64,000 nt of DNA from Streptomyces sp. CB02056 (GCF_001905545.1 NZ_LIPD01000021.1:61541-125540); one strand, 5' to 3'; shown: positions 44,740-53,287, counted from the first letter of the stretch. The notes: a model not told the origin generated them from the sequence alone. Numbers and translations are program-made.

Positions 44740-44774
44740 CGCGACTCCTCGGTTCCGTGAATACCGCTTCTCTT

Positions 44775-44845
44775 CGAGAGCACTGCTCTCGCTTCGATGT
44801 CTTCAGCATGGCACCGGCGAATGAAAGAAACAAGAGCAGTGCTCT
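44775..44845. promoter_or_regulatory. Two related palindromic operators between divergent genes
   Basis: CGAGAGCA-C-TGCTCTCG (44775-44791, perfect 8-1-8) and AGAGCA-G-TGCTCT (44833-44845, perfect 6-1-6) share the same core 58 nt apart. One lies close to the nitroreductase start, the other near the tetR promoter, fitting control of both by the TetR protein. Confidence 0.75.
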
Positions 44846-44885
44846 CGCTTGTGTGCGGCGCTCCGAATTGTGGCAGTCTGTCCCC

Positions 44886-45569
44886 ATGCCAGCGATCCGG
44901 ACCGCCCGCGAACGGGCCCGCGAGGAACTCACCCGCGAGATCAAGCAGGAGGCCCGCCGCCAACTCGCCTCGGTGGGCGCCCAGCAGCTGTCGCTGCGCG
45001 CCGTCGCCCGCGAGCTGGGCATGGCCTCCTCCGCGCTGTACCGCTACTTCGCCAGCCGCGACGAGCTGCTGACCGCGCTGATCATCGACGCCTACAACGA
45101 ACTCGGCGCGGCCGCGGAGGGCGCCCTCGCCACCGCCGGGGCGGCCGCGCCGCGCGAGCGCTGGCGGGCGCTGTGGACGGCCACCCGCGACTGGGCCCGG
45201 GCCAACCCGCACGAGTTCTCGCTGCTCTACGGCACCCCGGTGCCGGGCTACGCGGCGCCCCGCACCACCGTCCAACCCGCCACCCGGCTGCCGTTCGCCC
45301 TGATCGGCGTGGTCCGCGACGCCAGGCTGCGGCCCACCCAGCCCGTCCCGCCGCCGCGCGGCGCGCTGGCCGGGCAACTGACCCGGATCGTCACGGAGTT
45401 CGGCCTCGACCTGCCGCCGCACGTCCTCGCCCGGACCATCGGCGCCTGGGTGCAGCTGGTCGGCCTGATCGGCTTCGAGCTCCACGGCCAGCTGGTCGGC
45501 TCGTTGGACCCGGCGGACGACTTCTTCGCCTGGACCACCGAGCAGACCGCCGACGCGATAGGGCTCTGA
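44886..45569 (+). CDS. TetR-family transcriptional regulator
   Basis: A 227-aa regulator. The HTH spans residues ~15-60: REIKQEARRQLASVGAQQLS, then VARELGMASSALYRYFASR with the typical YRYF end of the recognition helix. The C-terminal domain (from ~80) resembles TetR_C_25/WHG-type ligand domains (PHEFSLLYGTPVPGY). ATG 44886 lacks a Shine-Dalgarno sequence but has a -10-like CAGTCT six nt before it (44874-44879), so it is probably leaderless. It should repress itself and the divergent nitroreductase through the two palindromes. Confidence 0.88.
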   Translation: MPAIRTARERAREELTREIKQEARRQLASVGAQQLSLRAVARELGMASSALYRYFASRDELLTALIIDAYNELGAAAEGALATAGAAAPRERWRALWTATRDWARANPHEFSLLYGTPVPGYAAPRTTVQPATRLPFALIGVVRDARLRPTQPVPPPRGALAGQLTRIVTEFGLDLPPHVLARTIGAWVQLVGLIGFELHGQLVGSLDPADDFFAWTTEQTADAIGL

Positions 45570-45627
45570 CCCGGGCCCCGGGCCCCACGAAGCGGCGCGT
45601 CCGGGCGGCCCGACCGGACGCGGCTCA

Positions 45628-45679
45628 GCAGGCCCGATCAGCAGGCCCGATCAGCAGACCCGATCAGCGGGCCGGCTCA
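45628..45679. repeat. Four 13-bp tandem repeats at the 3' end of the sigma-factor gene
   Basis: Units GCAGGCCCGATCA (45628 and 45641), GCAGACCCGATCA (45654) and a diverged GCGGGCCGGCTCA (45667). The last unit contains the complement of the sigma gene's stop codon. Thirteen is not a multiple of three, so expansion reached just past the coding end. Confidence 0.8.
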
Positions 45680-46909
45680 ACCGGCCGGCCGCACCCGGCC
45701 CGCCCGGGTCTCCAGGTAGCGGCGCTCCGCGAGGCTCGCGGTGGCCCGGGCGGCGCGCCGGTAGTGCTCGTACGCCCCCGCCGTGTCGCCGGTCCGCTCC
45801 AGCAGGTGCGCCCGGACGGAGAGCAGCCGGTGGTGGCCGGCCATCCGGGCGTCCGCGTCCAGCGCGGCGAGGAGTGCCAGGCCGGCTTCCGGGCCCTCCG
45901 TCTCGGCGAGGGCGATCGCCCGGTTGAGGGTGACCATCGGGTTGGGTGCGATCCGCTCCAGGATCAGGTACAGGGCGTGCACCTGCCGCCAGTCGGTGTC
46001 CTCGGCGCGGGCCGCGTCGGCGTGGGTGGCGGCGATCGCGGCCTGGAGCCGGTACGGGCCGAGCTCCGGCCCGGCCAGCGCCGCCTTGACCAGCGCCGTT
46101 CCCTCCCCGATCAGGTCGCGGTCCCACCGGGTGCGGTCCTGTTCGGCCAGCGGGACCAGGTCGCCGGTGGCCGTCGTCCGGGTCGCGCGGCGGGCGTGGG
46201 TCAGCAGCATCAGCGCGAGCAGCCCGGCGACCTCGCCGTCCTCGGGCAGCTGCGCGCGCACCGCCCGGGTCAGCCGGATCGCCTCGCGGGCGAGGTCGAG
46301 GCGGTGCAACTCGCCGCCGGAGGTGGCGGTGTAGCCCTCGTTGAAGATCAGGTAGAGCACGTGCAGGACCACCCGCAGCCGCTCCTCGCGCTCCTCCGCC
46401 GACAGCGCCCGCCCGGGCTGCTCGAACGAGCCGCCGGCGGCCCTGATCCGCTGCTTGGCCCGGCTGATCCGGGCCGCCATCGTCGCCTCCGGCACCAGGA
46501 ACGCGCGGGCGATCTCGGCCGTGGTCAGTCCGCCGACCGCCCGCAGCGTCAGGGCGGTCCGGGACGCCGCGGTCAGCGCCGGGTGGCAGCACAGGAACAG
46601 CAGGAGCAACGTGTCGTCGGTGTCCGGCACCTCCTCCGGGACCACCTCGGCGGCCGCCGTCGCCCACTCCCGCTCGCGCCGCGCGCGGTCGCCGCGCAGC
46701 TGGTCGATCAGCCGCCGCGAGGCGACCGTCACCAGCCAGCCGCGCGGGTTGTCCGGCACCCCCTCGGACGGCCACTGCACGGTGGCAGCGAGGACGGCCT
46801 CCTGCACCGCGTCCTCGCACCCCTCGAAGCGGCCGTACCGTCGTACCAACGCGCCGAGGACCTGCGGCGTGAGCCCACGCAGCAGGTCCTCGAAGTCCGG
46901 TTCCGTCAT
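45677..46909 (-). CDS. ECF42-type RNA polymerase sigma factor with C-terminal extension
   Basis: A 410-aa sigma-70-family protein. Sigma region 2 covers residues ~10-80 (RRYGRFEGCEDAVQEAVLAA, DNPRGWLVTVASRRLIDQLR) and region 4 ~115-165 (LTLRAVGGLTTAEIARAFLV, MAARISRAKQRIR). The remaining ~240 residues are the long helical C-terminal domain of the ECF42 group (EGYTATSGGELHRLDLAREA, NPMVTLNRAIALAE). No anti-sigma factor is encoded nearby. Its ATG overlaps the stop of the upstream YCII/DGPF gene (ATGA), the conserved partner of this sigma group, which suggests shared regulation. Confidence 0.92.
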   Translation of the reverse strand: MTEPDFEDLLRGLTPQVLGALVRRYGRFEGCEDAVQEAVLAATVQWPSEGVPDNPRGWLVTVASRRLIDQLRGDRARREREWATAAAEVVPEEVPDTDDTLLLLFLCCHPALTAASRTALTLRAVGGLTTAEIARAFLVPEATMAARISRAKQRIRAAGGSFEQPGRALSAEEREERLRVVLHVLYLIFNEGYTATSGGELHRLDLAREAIRLTRAVRAQLPEDGEVAGLLALMLLTHARRATRTTATGDLVPLAEQDRTRWDRDLIGEGTALVKAALAGPELGPYRLQAAIAATHADAARAEDTDWRQVHALYLILERIAPNPMVTLNRAIALAETEGPEAGLALLAALDADARMAGHHRLLSVRAHLLERTGDTAGAYEHYRRAARATASLAERRYLETRAGRVRPAG

Positions 46910-47277
46910 GCCTCCAAGTGTCCGTCGGAGAACATCACCTGCCGCACCTCGACGCCCAGCCCCTCGATCGCGGCGTCCGGGATGCGGCCGGCCAGTTCGA
47001 CCGCGCGTTCCTTGTCCTCGCAGTCGACCAGGTAGAAGCCGCCCAGGAACTCCTTGGCCTCCAGGAACGGTCCGTCGGTCACCACCGGCTGCCCGTTGCG
47101 GACGGTCACCACGGCGGCCTGCGACGGATCGACCAGCGCCTGGGTGAGGACCAGCTCGCCGGACTCCCTGAGCTCTTCGATGAACCGGCCGTGCCCGGCG
47201 CCGATCGCCCCCTTCTCCTCGTCGGTCAGCGCGTCCAGCACGGCCGGGTTCAGGTGCAGGCTGATCAGGAACTTCAT
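46906..47277 (-). CDS. YCII-related (DGPF) protein, partner of the ECF42 sigma factor
   Basis: A 123-aa ferredoxin-like-fold protein. It starts MKFLISLHLNPAVLDALTDE and carries the signature VTDGPFLEAKEFLGGFYLVD, the DGPF motif that gives the family its other name, with a conserved Asp-His type pair (GHGRFIEEL). ATG 47277 has GAGGAGGACGAG directly upstream. Genes of this family are regularly found next to ECF42 sigma factors and often belong to their regulon; the exact function is unknown. The 295-nt gap to galU holds the two divergent promoters and no gene. Confidence 0.9.
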   Translation of the reverse strand: MKFLISLHLNPAVLDALTDEEKGAIGAGHGRFIEELRESGELVLTQALVDPSQAAVVTVRNGQPVVTDGPFLEAKEFLGGFYLVDCEDKERAVELAGRIPDAAIEGLGVEVRQVMFSDGHLEA

Positions 47278-47572
47278 CTCGTCCTCCTCGGGTTCGCGGG
47301 CCCCGGCGGGGCCGCCCTCGACCGGTGGTCGGAGCGGGCGACGCCGTCTTGACGTCCCCCGGCGGACAAATCTCCCACGAATCCCCTCGCACCTCCCGCG
47401 CCCCACCGGTCACGGGCCGCCCGCGGGCGGCGGGCGCAGCCGGACGGCCGCCGGGGGGCCAACTTCCGTACGGCAGCCGTCCACTCAACGTGCCGCCGGT
47501 CCTTGATAGCGTCGGCCGTGACGCCGCGTCACCAAGGCGTCGCACCACCGACGAAACGAGAGAGCGTCTCAC

Positions 47573-48475
47573 ATGGCCCCCAGGACGATCCGCCGAGCCG
47601 TCATCCCCGCCGCCGGGCTCGGCTCCCGCCTCCTGCCGCTGACCAAGGCCACGCCGAAGGAGATGCTGCCGGTCGGCGACAAGCCGGTGATCGAGCACAC
47701 CGTGCGCGAGCTGGTCGAGAGCGGCATCACCGACATCACCATCGTCGTGAACGGCGACAAGGGGCTGATCCAGGAGCACTTCCGCCCCAACCCCGTCCTG
47801 GTCGAGCAGCTGCGCCGGGACGGCAAGGAGGCCTTCGCGGCGGCGGTCGAGGAGGTCGGCGAGCTGTCCCGCAAGGGCCACATCAGCTACCTCTACCAGC
47901 ACGGCCCGTACGGCAACGGCACCCCGGTGCTCAACGCCGCCCGCCACTTCGGGGACGAGCCCTGCCTGGTGCTCTGGCCCGACGACGTCTTCGTGGCGGA
48001 GGTCCCCCGCGCGCAGCAGCTGATCAGGGCGTACGAGCAGACCAACGCGCCGGTGCTCGCGCTGATGCCGATGGCACCCGAGGACTCCTACCGGTACGGC
48101 GTGCCGGTGGTGAAGGAGGACCTCGGCGGCGGCTCGCTGCGGATCAGCGGCCTGGTCGAGAAGCCGAAGCCGGCCGACGCGCCCTCCTCGTACGCGGCGA
48201 TCGGCGGCTACGTCATCACCCCGGGCATCGTCGACGAGCTGCGCGAACTGACCCTCCGCTGGCACGAGAAGCCCGAGGACGAGGTCTACCTGACCGACGC
48301 CATCAACGCCTACGCGGCCCGGCGCGCGGTCTACGGGCAGGTCATCGCCGGCACCTGGTACGACACCGGCAACCCCGCCGCCTACCTGCGCGCCCAGTTC
48401 GCGGCCGCGCTCGCCAACCCGGAGTACGGGCCCGAGCTGCGCCGGCTCGCCGCGGAGCTCTCCCCCGCCTTGTAG
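47573..48475 (+). CDS. galU: UTP-glucose-1-phosphate uridylyltransferase
   Basis: A 300-aa nucleotidyltransferase that makes UDP-glucose from UTP and glucose 1-phosphate. The nucleotide-binding start is VIPAAGLGSRLLPLTKATPK followed by EMLPVGDKPVIEHTV; later signatures are LWPDDVFV, GLVEKPKPADAPSS and GTWYDTGNPAAYL. Length matches GalU of actinobacteria (~300 aa). ATG 47573 is preceded by GAGAGAG at ~10 nt inside a short GAGA/TCTC dyad. A -10-like TAGCGT lies at 47507-47512. The product feeds cell-wall polysaccharide, trehalose and glycosylation pathways. Confidence 0.95.
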   Translation: MAPRTIRRAVIPAAGLGSRLLPLTKATPKEMLPVGDKPVIEHTVRELVESGITDITIVVNGDKGLIQEHFRPNPVLVEQLRRDGKEAFAAAVEEVGELSRKGHISYLYQHGPYGNGTPVLNAARHFGDEPCLVLWPDDVFVAEVPRAQQLIRAYEQTNAPVLALMPMAPEDSYRYGVPVVKEDLGGGSLRISGLVEKPKPADAPSSYAAIGGYVITPGIVDELRELTLRWHEKPEDEVYLTDAINAYAARRAVYGQVIAGTWYDTGNPAAYLRAQFAAALANPEYGPELRRLAAELSPAL

Positions 48476-48555
48476 GACGTCCCGCCCGGACGGCCCGTGG
48501 CGGGACGGGTCGTCGGGGCGGATCGTCGGGGCGGCGAAACCGGCGGTCGGGGCAG

Positions 48556-49785
48556 TCAGTACGCGGGCAGGTCGAAGTCGAGGGCTGCCCGGAAGGCCGC
48601 CTCCAGCTCCGGACCGGGCCCTTCGAGGTTCGCGATGCTGTCGACCCGGGCCCGCCGGTCGCCGGTCAGTTCGAGGATCGCCTGGTTGGCGGCCACGTGG
48701 TCGCGCAGCCGCCGCTCGTAGGCGGGGTAGGCCGTGCGGTGGTCGCCGTCGGCCGCGTGCAGCTCACCCGCCAGGACGTAGGCGGCGGTCAGGGCCACGC
48801 TGGTGCCCTGACCGGTGAACGGGGAGCAGCAGTAGCCCGCGTCGCCGAGCAGCACGACCCGGTCCTTGGACCAGCGCTCCATCCGGATCTGGGCGACGAC
48901 GTCGTAGTGGAAGGCGTCGGTCTCCTCCAGCGCCCGGAGGAAGCGCGGCACCTCCCAGCGCGCGTGGGCGGAGCGCTCGGCCACCAGCCGCCGCTGCCGG
49001 GCGGGGTCGCGCGGGAGCATCCGGTCGAGCGGCTCCTCGGTGTCGAGGCCGACGAAGACCCGCAGTTCGCTGTTGTCGCGGACGGTCATCGCCATGCAGA
49101 ACCAGTTCTGGTCGTCGCCGAGCCGGTGGACGACCTCCCAGCGGTCCAGGCCCAGGTGGTTGGGCACGCTCCAGCCGGCGAGGTAGGTGCCGATGGGGCG
49201 CAGGTAGTCCGCTTCGGGGCCGAAGACGAGGCGGCGGGTGTTCGAGTGCAGGCCGTCGGCGCCGACGACCAGGTCGAAGGCCTGCTCGGTGCCGCCGCGG
49301 AACCGGACCTCGACGCCCTCCCGGTGCTGCACCAGGGTGTCGATCGAGTCGCCGAAGCGGTACTCGACGCCGGGCCCGGCGGTTCCGGTGCCCCCGACGC
49401 CCGCGTCCGCCGAGGCGATCAGCCCGGCGAGTTCGTCGCGCAGGATCTCCACGTCCGGGCCGTCGACCGGCCCGCCGGTGGCCGTCCACTCGGTGGTGCG
49501 GCGCAGCTCGCGGCCGTCCGCGTCGACCACGGACATCCCGCGCAGGCCGGTTCGACGGGCCCGGATCTCCTCCAGCAGCCCCATCCGCTCGACCACCGTC
49601 AGGGCGGTGCCGCGGACGTCCACGGCCTGCCCGCCGCCGCGCAGCGAGGGGGCCCGCTCCACGACGGTGACCCGGAAGCCGTACCGGTTCAGCCAGTACG
49701 CGAGGGCGGTGCCGGCGATCCCGGCGCCGGAGACCAGGACGGAGGTGGTGCGCGGGCCGGCGCCCGGCCAAGTGCTGTTCGACAT
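48556..49785 (-). CDS. FAD-dependent aromatic-type monooxygenase (PHBH/TetX-like)
   Basis: A 409-aa group A flavin monooxygenase. The FAD-binding fold is VLVSGAGIAGTALAYWLNRYG, the Arg/Asp-Gly block is DLVVGADGLHSNTRRLVF, and the second FAD motif is VLLGDAGYCCSPFTGQGTS. GGGAGGAACACC precedes ATG 49785. Such enzymes hydroxylate aromatics or inactivate tetracycline-like drugs (TetX); the substrate is not evident. A short Gly-rich insertion lies at ~128-138 (DAGVGGTGTAGPG). Single gene, divergent from a DUF1963-like gene. Confidence 0.92.
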   Translation of the reverse strand: MSNSTWPGAGPRTTSVLVSGAGIAGTALAYWLNRYGFRVTVVERAPSLRGGGQAVDVRGTALTVVERMGLLEEIRARRTGLRGMSVVDADGRELRRTTEWTATGGPVDGPDVEILRDELAGLIASADAGVGGTGTAGPGVEYRFGDSIDTLVQHREGVEVRFRGGTEQAFDLVVGADGLHSNTRRLVFGPEADYLRPIGTYLAGWSVPNHLGLDRWEVVHRLGDDQNWFCMAMTVRDNSELRVFVGLDTEEPLDRMLPRDPARQRRLVAERSAHARWEVPRFLRALEETDAFHYDVVAQIRMERWSKDRVVLLGDAGYCCSPFTGQGTSVALTAAYVLAGELHAADGDHRTAYPAYERRLRDHVAANQAILELTGDRRARVDSIANLEGPGPELEAAFRAALDFDLPAY

Positions 49786-49940
49786 GGTGTTCCTCCCATG
49801 GATTGCTCTGCCTCAACACCACTGTGCGGTCCGCCACTTGCAGGACGCGGACACCGCGCTGTCACCGTCGGCGGGACACCGGCACGGCGCTGACAGCACG
49901 GTGCCGGGGACCCTGTTCCCGGGCGCCACCGGCCACTCTC

Positions 49941-49946
49941 TAGGGT
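49941..49946 (+). promoter_or_regulatory. -10 element of a probable leaderless promoter
   Basis: TAGGGT is seven nt before ATG 49954 and no Shine-Dalgarno sequence exists, the same arrangement as at 1409. Confidence 0.45.
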
Positions 49947-49953
49947 CGACCCC

Positions 49954-50979
49954 ATGCCGAGAACCACACCCCCGCGCCCGCTCGACGTCGAGGCGCTCTT
50001 CCCCGAACTGGCGCACCACCGGGGGACCACCACCCGGCTCCATCCGCGCCCCGGACGGCCGGACGTCTCGGCGAGCTCCGTCGGCGGCCCGCTGCTGTGG
50101 CCCGCGGACGAGCCCTGGCCGGTCTGCACCGACCCTCACCCGCACGCCCGCGGTCGGCGCCCGGCGGACGTCCACCGTTCCCGGGAAGTCCTGGCCGCGG
50201 CCTGGAACCGCGAGCAGGACCCCGGACCGACGGACGGGGAACGGCAGCTGCTCAAGGAGCTCGACCGCCGCCACCGCGTCGAAGGACCGGCCGCGGACGG
50301 CCCGTTGCCGCTGGTCGGCCTCGCGCAGTTCTACCGGCGGGACGTCCCCGACCTGCCGCCCGGGCCGGACGGCTGCGACCTGCTCCAGGTGTTCTGGTGC
50401 CCCTTCGACGCCCACGGCCCGGGCCGCTGGGAGATGCTGCTCGACCTGCGCTGGCGCCGTTCGTGGGAGGTCGCCGAGGTACTGGCCCAGCCCCCGCGCC
50501 CGGAGGTCGTCGGCTTCGACGGGTACCTGCCCGAGCCGTGCGTGCTGCATCCCGAGCAGGTGCCCACCTACCCGTTCGCCGGCCTCCTCCCGGAGGACCT
50601 GTGCGCCCGCGTCCGCGCCTGGGAGGAGGCCCGGGAGGCGGCGGCCGAGGAGCACGGGGAGGACGACCCGCCGCTCTACCAGTACGACCTGTCCATCCCG
50701 CCCGGCTGGCGCGTCGGCGGCTTCGCCTCCTGGCACAGCACCGACCCGGCACCGATGGACTGCCACGACTGCGCGACCCCGATGCGGCTGCTGCTGACCG
50801 TCGACAGCTCGGAGTGGGACGGCGGCAGCGGCAGTTGGCGGCCGCTGGAGGACGAGGCCTCGGCGGACGGCCACGGCGTCGTCATGCCGACCGAGGTCAC
50901 CGTCGGCCGCTGGGGCCTGCTCAACGTCTTCGCCTGCCCCGCCGACCCCGGCCACCCGCACCGCTGGAGCATCCAGTAG
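49954..50979 (+). CDS. DUF1963/YwqG-like hypothetical protein
   Basis: A 341-aa cytoplasmic protein. Blocks such as SSVGGPLLWPADEPWPVC and PLPLVGLAQFYRRDVPDLPP resemble the start of DUF1963 (YwqG) proteins, in which a sample-like beta domain begins with G.P.LP.....WP and continues with L.QIDL. Late CxxC (MDCHDCATPM) may bind a metal. The N-terminal GGPLLWP part and the C-terminal FACPADPGHPHRW are the best conserved-looking ends. Function unknown. It is expressed from a leaderless-type promoter and stands just upstream of, but separate from, the ESX-like operon. Confidence 0.72.
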   Translation: MPRTTPPRPLDVEALFPELAHHRGTTTRLHPRPGRPDVSASSVGGPLLWPADEPWPVCTDPHPHARGRRPADVHRSREVLAAAWNREQDPGPTDGERQLLKELDRRHRVEGPAADGPLPLVGLAQFYRRDVPDLPPGPDGCDLLQVFWCPFDAHGPGRWEMLLDLRWRRSWEVAEVLAQPPRPEVVGFDGYLPEPCVLHPEQVPTYPFAGLLPEDLCARVRAWEEAREAAAEEHGEDDPPLYQYDLSIPPGWRVGGFASWHSTDPAPMDCHDCATPMRLLLTVDSSEWDGGSGSWRPLEDEASADGHGVVMPTEVTVGRWGLLNVFACPADPGHPHRWSIQ

Positions 50980-51126
50980 CCGGGGCCGCCGCCCCGCCCG
51001 CGGCAGGGTGACGTCCGCGGCCCGTCGCCCGGTGACTGCGGACGGAGCGTCCGTCGCCCGCCGTCACCGGGTTCCGGACGGTGTGTCATGAATTCGCAAC
51101 AGCCCTCCCACCAGGCGCGATACGAA

Positions 51127-51155
51127 TTGCCCGGGCACCGGAGGGCCCGTAGGGT
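51127..51155 (+). promoter_or_regulatory. Candidate promoter of the ESX-like/protease operon
   Basis: -35 TTGCCC (51127-51132), 17-nt spacer, -10 TAGGGT (51150-51155). A start near 51162 gives a ~44-nt leader with GAGGGG before ATG 51206. The upstream part of the 226-nt gap contains an imperfect GGTGAC...GTCACC dyad region and no gene. Confidence 0.4.
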
Positions 51156-51205
51156 GCTCGAACGCCGTCGCGTGGACGGCTCGGGGGACGCACGAGGGGT
51201 GAACC

Positions 51206-51541
51206 ATGGCGCAGGGGTCGGGGTACGCGATCCAGGCCGGCGGGGCCGAGGGGCAGGCGAAGGCGCTGGACAAGGCGTCCGGGGACGAGGGGACGATCGG
51301 AACGGCGATCAGCGACCCGGTCTGCTACAGCGCGGACGTGTTCGGGGGCGAGGACGTCGACCCGGCGTACCGCAACTTCAGCAGCGCCTGGCAGGCGGAG
51401 ACCGCGACGATCAAGAGCGCGCTGAGCGAGCTGGCCGGCAAGGTGCGGGGCTCCTCGAACGGCTACCAGTCGGCCGACGGCAGCGTGGTGAAGGATCTCG
51501 CCTCCGCCTCGCGCAGCGGCGACTACCGGCCCTTCGGCTGA
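51206..51541 (+). CDS. Small ESX/WXG100-like protein with YxxxD tail motif
   Basis: A 111-aa soluble protein without a signal peptide; GAGGGG precedes the ATG. The second half has a helix with Trp62 (NFSSAWQAETATIKSALSEL) followed by NGYQSADGSVV, in which Tyr87-x3-Asp91 fits the YxxxD/E type VII export motif. The first half is Gly/Ala/Asp-rich and contains one Cys. Size and layout fit the WXG100/ESX class of secreted helical-hairpin partners, although the central WxG turn is not obvious. It precedes the WxG-protease gene by 168 nt on the same strand and could be its co-secreted partner or chaperone. Confidence 0.7.
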   Translation: MAQGSGYAIQAGGAEGQAKALDKASGDEGTIGTAISDPVCYSADVFGGEDVDPAYRNFSSAWQAETATIKSALSELAGKVRGSSNGYQSADGSVVKDLASASRSGDYRPFG

Positions 51542-51709
51542 GGCGGGGCCGGCGCGCGCCGGACACCGGAGCGGACGGCGGCTGACGAGCTGACGTCCGC
51601 AAGCCGATGAGCAGCCGTCGAGCGGCCGATGGGCAGCCGGCGGAGGACCGCCGGGCAGCGGCGGGGAACGACACCACGGGCAACGGGTACAGGGGGCGAA
51701 CGGGCCGTC

Positions 51710-53287
51710 ATGGCAGGCGAATCCACCACGCAGCGCTGCAAGGCGCTGACCGACCGGCTGAAGGACGTCCGCGGGGCGGACAACAAGAACGATCTGATCT
51801 CCGCGATCAAGGGCGCGCTGGCGGTCCACGCGCCGGTCGGGGACCCGGGCACCATCGAGGCCACCGGCAACCGCTACAAGACCGCGGCCGCCGACTCGAC
51901 CCAGCTCCACCAGGAGGTCCTGGCGGTCGCCACCTCCGGGCTGCCGGACGTCTGGACCGGTTCGACGGGTGCGAAGGCCGCCGAGGTGGTGGCCGCCGCC
52001 GCCCGCGCCGTCGACCAGCAGACCACCGCGCTCTACAACGGCGGGACGGCCCTGCTCGGCCTCGCGGACGCGCTGCGCTCCGCCCAGGGCCAGGACGGCG
52101 CCGCGCGGTCCGCGCTCCAGCAGGTGCTGAGCGAACTGGGCGGCGAGCAGGGCTGGTTCGACGAGTGGTTCGAGGACGACGAGGACGAGGCGGCGCGCAA
52201 GAAGGCGCAGCAGGCCGCCGTGCCCCAGGTCGACGCGATGCTGAGCGCCGCCAAACACGCCGACGAGGCGGCCCGGGCGGCGGCCCGCGACCTGAACAAG
52301 CTGGCCTCCGAGGCCCGGGCGGGGAAGATGAAGACCAACGCCGTCACCGCCGCCGACAAGCTGGTGCTGGCCGAGACCTCCGGTCCGGACGGCCCGACCG
52401 AGCTGAACGAGCTGCTGACCGCCAACGACATGAAGCGGTCCGGCGAGTACCTGGACAAGATGAACGACAAGGACCGGGCGGACTTCGAGAAGCTGCTCGC
52501 CGACTCCAAGTCCCCGCAGGAGCGCGCCTATCTGATGAAGGCGCTGGCGGCCGGCCACTCCATGGACGAGATCCGCGCCTTCCAGGGCAAGATCCACGGC
52601 AAGGACCCGGAGTGGCTCCGGACGCACCTGACGCCCGTCTACACCGAGGACGGGGACACCAGCAGCGGCGGGCAGCAGGACAACGGCTCCAACCGGAACA
52701 CCGACCAGGTGACCTTCGACGGCGCCAACTGGAAGCAGGCGGACAGCGAGGGCACCTGCGTCGCCTCCTCCACCGTCACCGCCCGGGCGATGGTCGACCC
52801 GCTCTACGCGCTGGACCTGACCGGCGGCCCGTCCGGCCAGGAGGACGACCCGGCGGCCTTCCAGCAGCGGCTGCTGGCCGAGCAGCACCGGGTGCACCAG
52901 GAGGGCGACGGCGGCGCGAACTGGGACGGCATGGGGGCGGACGGCAAGGAGAAGGTGCTGGAGAAGGAGGTCAGCCCGCACACCGGCGCCGACTTCGACT
53001 ACAAGCCGATGCCGGACAGCAACGCCCGGCGCGAGCTGCTGCCGGACATCGAGAAGGCGGTCGCCGACGGCAAGCCGGTGCCGGTCGGGGTCGAGGGCTA
53101 CGACAAGGACGGCAAGCGGTCGGGCCACGCGATGATGATCGTCGGCCAGGAGGGCAACATGCTGCAGATCTACAACCCGTGGGGCACCACCACCTGGGTC
53201 AGCGAGGACGACTTCGTCAACGGCCGGATGGCCGGGGCCTCGGACGACCGGTTGCCCACCGCCTACGCCGTCCACCTGCCGAAGTGA
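51710..53287 (+). CDS. Putative type VII-secreted effector: WxG-type N-domain fused to a papain-like cysteine protease
   Basis: A 525-aa protein without a signal peptide. Residues 1-~215 are helical; Trp82-Thr-Gly84 (LPDVWTGSTGAKAAEVVAAA) is a WxG turn, and DEWFEDDEDEAARKKAQQAA begins a charged coiled coil. A linker (~315-335, QQDNGSNRNTDQ) leads to the catalytic domain with Gln343, Cys350 in EGTCVASSTV, His473 in SGHAMMIVG and Asn489 in YNPWG, the papain-type quartet and the NxWG-like motif. The small gene downstream encodes a chagasin-like inhibitor with a 4-nt overlap, so this looks like a self-toxic protease. No secretion ATPase is in the window. ATG 51710 is chosen; GGGGGC lies upstream. 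Confidence 0.8.
   Translation: MAGESTTQRCKALTDRLKDVRGADNKNDLISAIKGALAVHAPVGDPGTIEATGNRYKTAAADSTQLHQEVLAVATSGLPDVWTGSTGAKAAEVVAAAARAVDQQTTALYNGGTALLGLADALRSAQGQDGAARSALQQVLSELGGEQGWFDEWFEDDEDEAARKKAQQAAVPQVDAMLSAAKHADEAARAAARDLNKLASEARAGKMKTNAVTAADKLVLAETSGPDGPTELNELLTANDMKRSGEYLDKMNDKDRADFEKLLADSKSPQERAYLMKALAAGHSMDEIRAFQGKIHGKDPEWLRTHLTPVYTEDGDTSSGGQQDNGSNRNTDQVTFDGANWKQADSEGTCVASSTVTARAMVDPLYALDLTGGPSGQEDDPAAFQQRLLAEQHRVHQEGDGGANWDGMGADGKEKVLEKEVSPHTGADFDYKPMPDSNARRELLPDIEKAVADGKPVPVGVEGYDKDGKRSGHAMMIVGQEGNMLQIYNPWGTTTWVSEDDFVNGRMAGASDDRLPTAYAVHLPK

Noticed and set aside
45628..45679. CRISPR-like array
   Set aside because: Units are 13 bp and directly adjacent without spacers; no cas gene is in the window.
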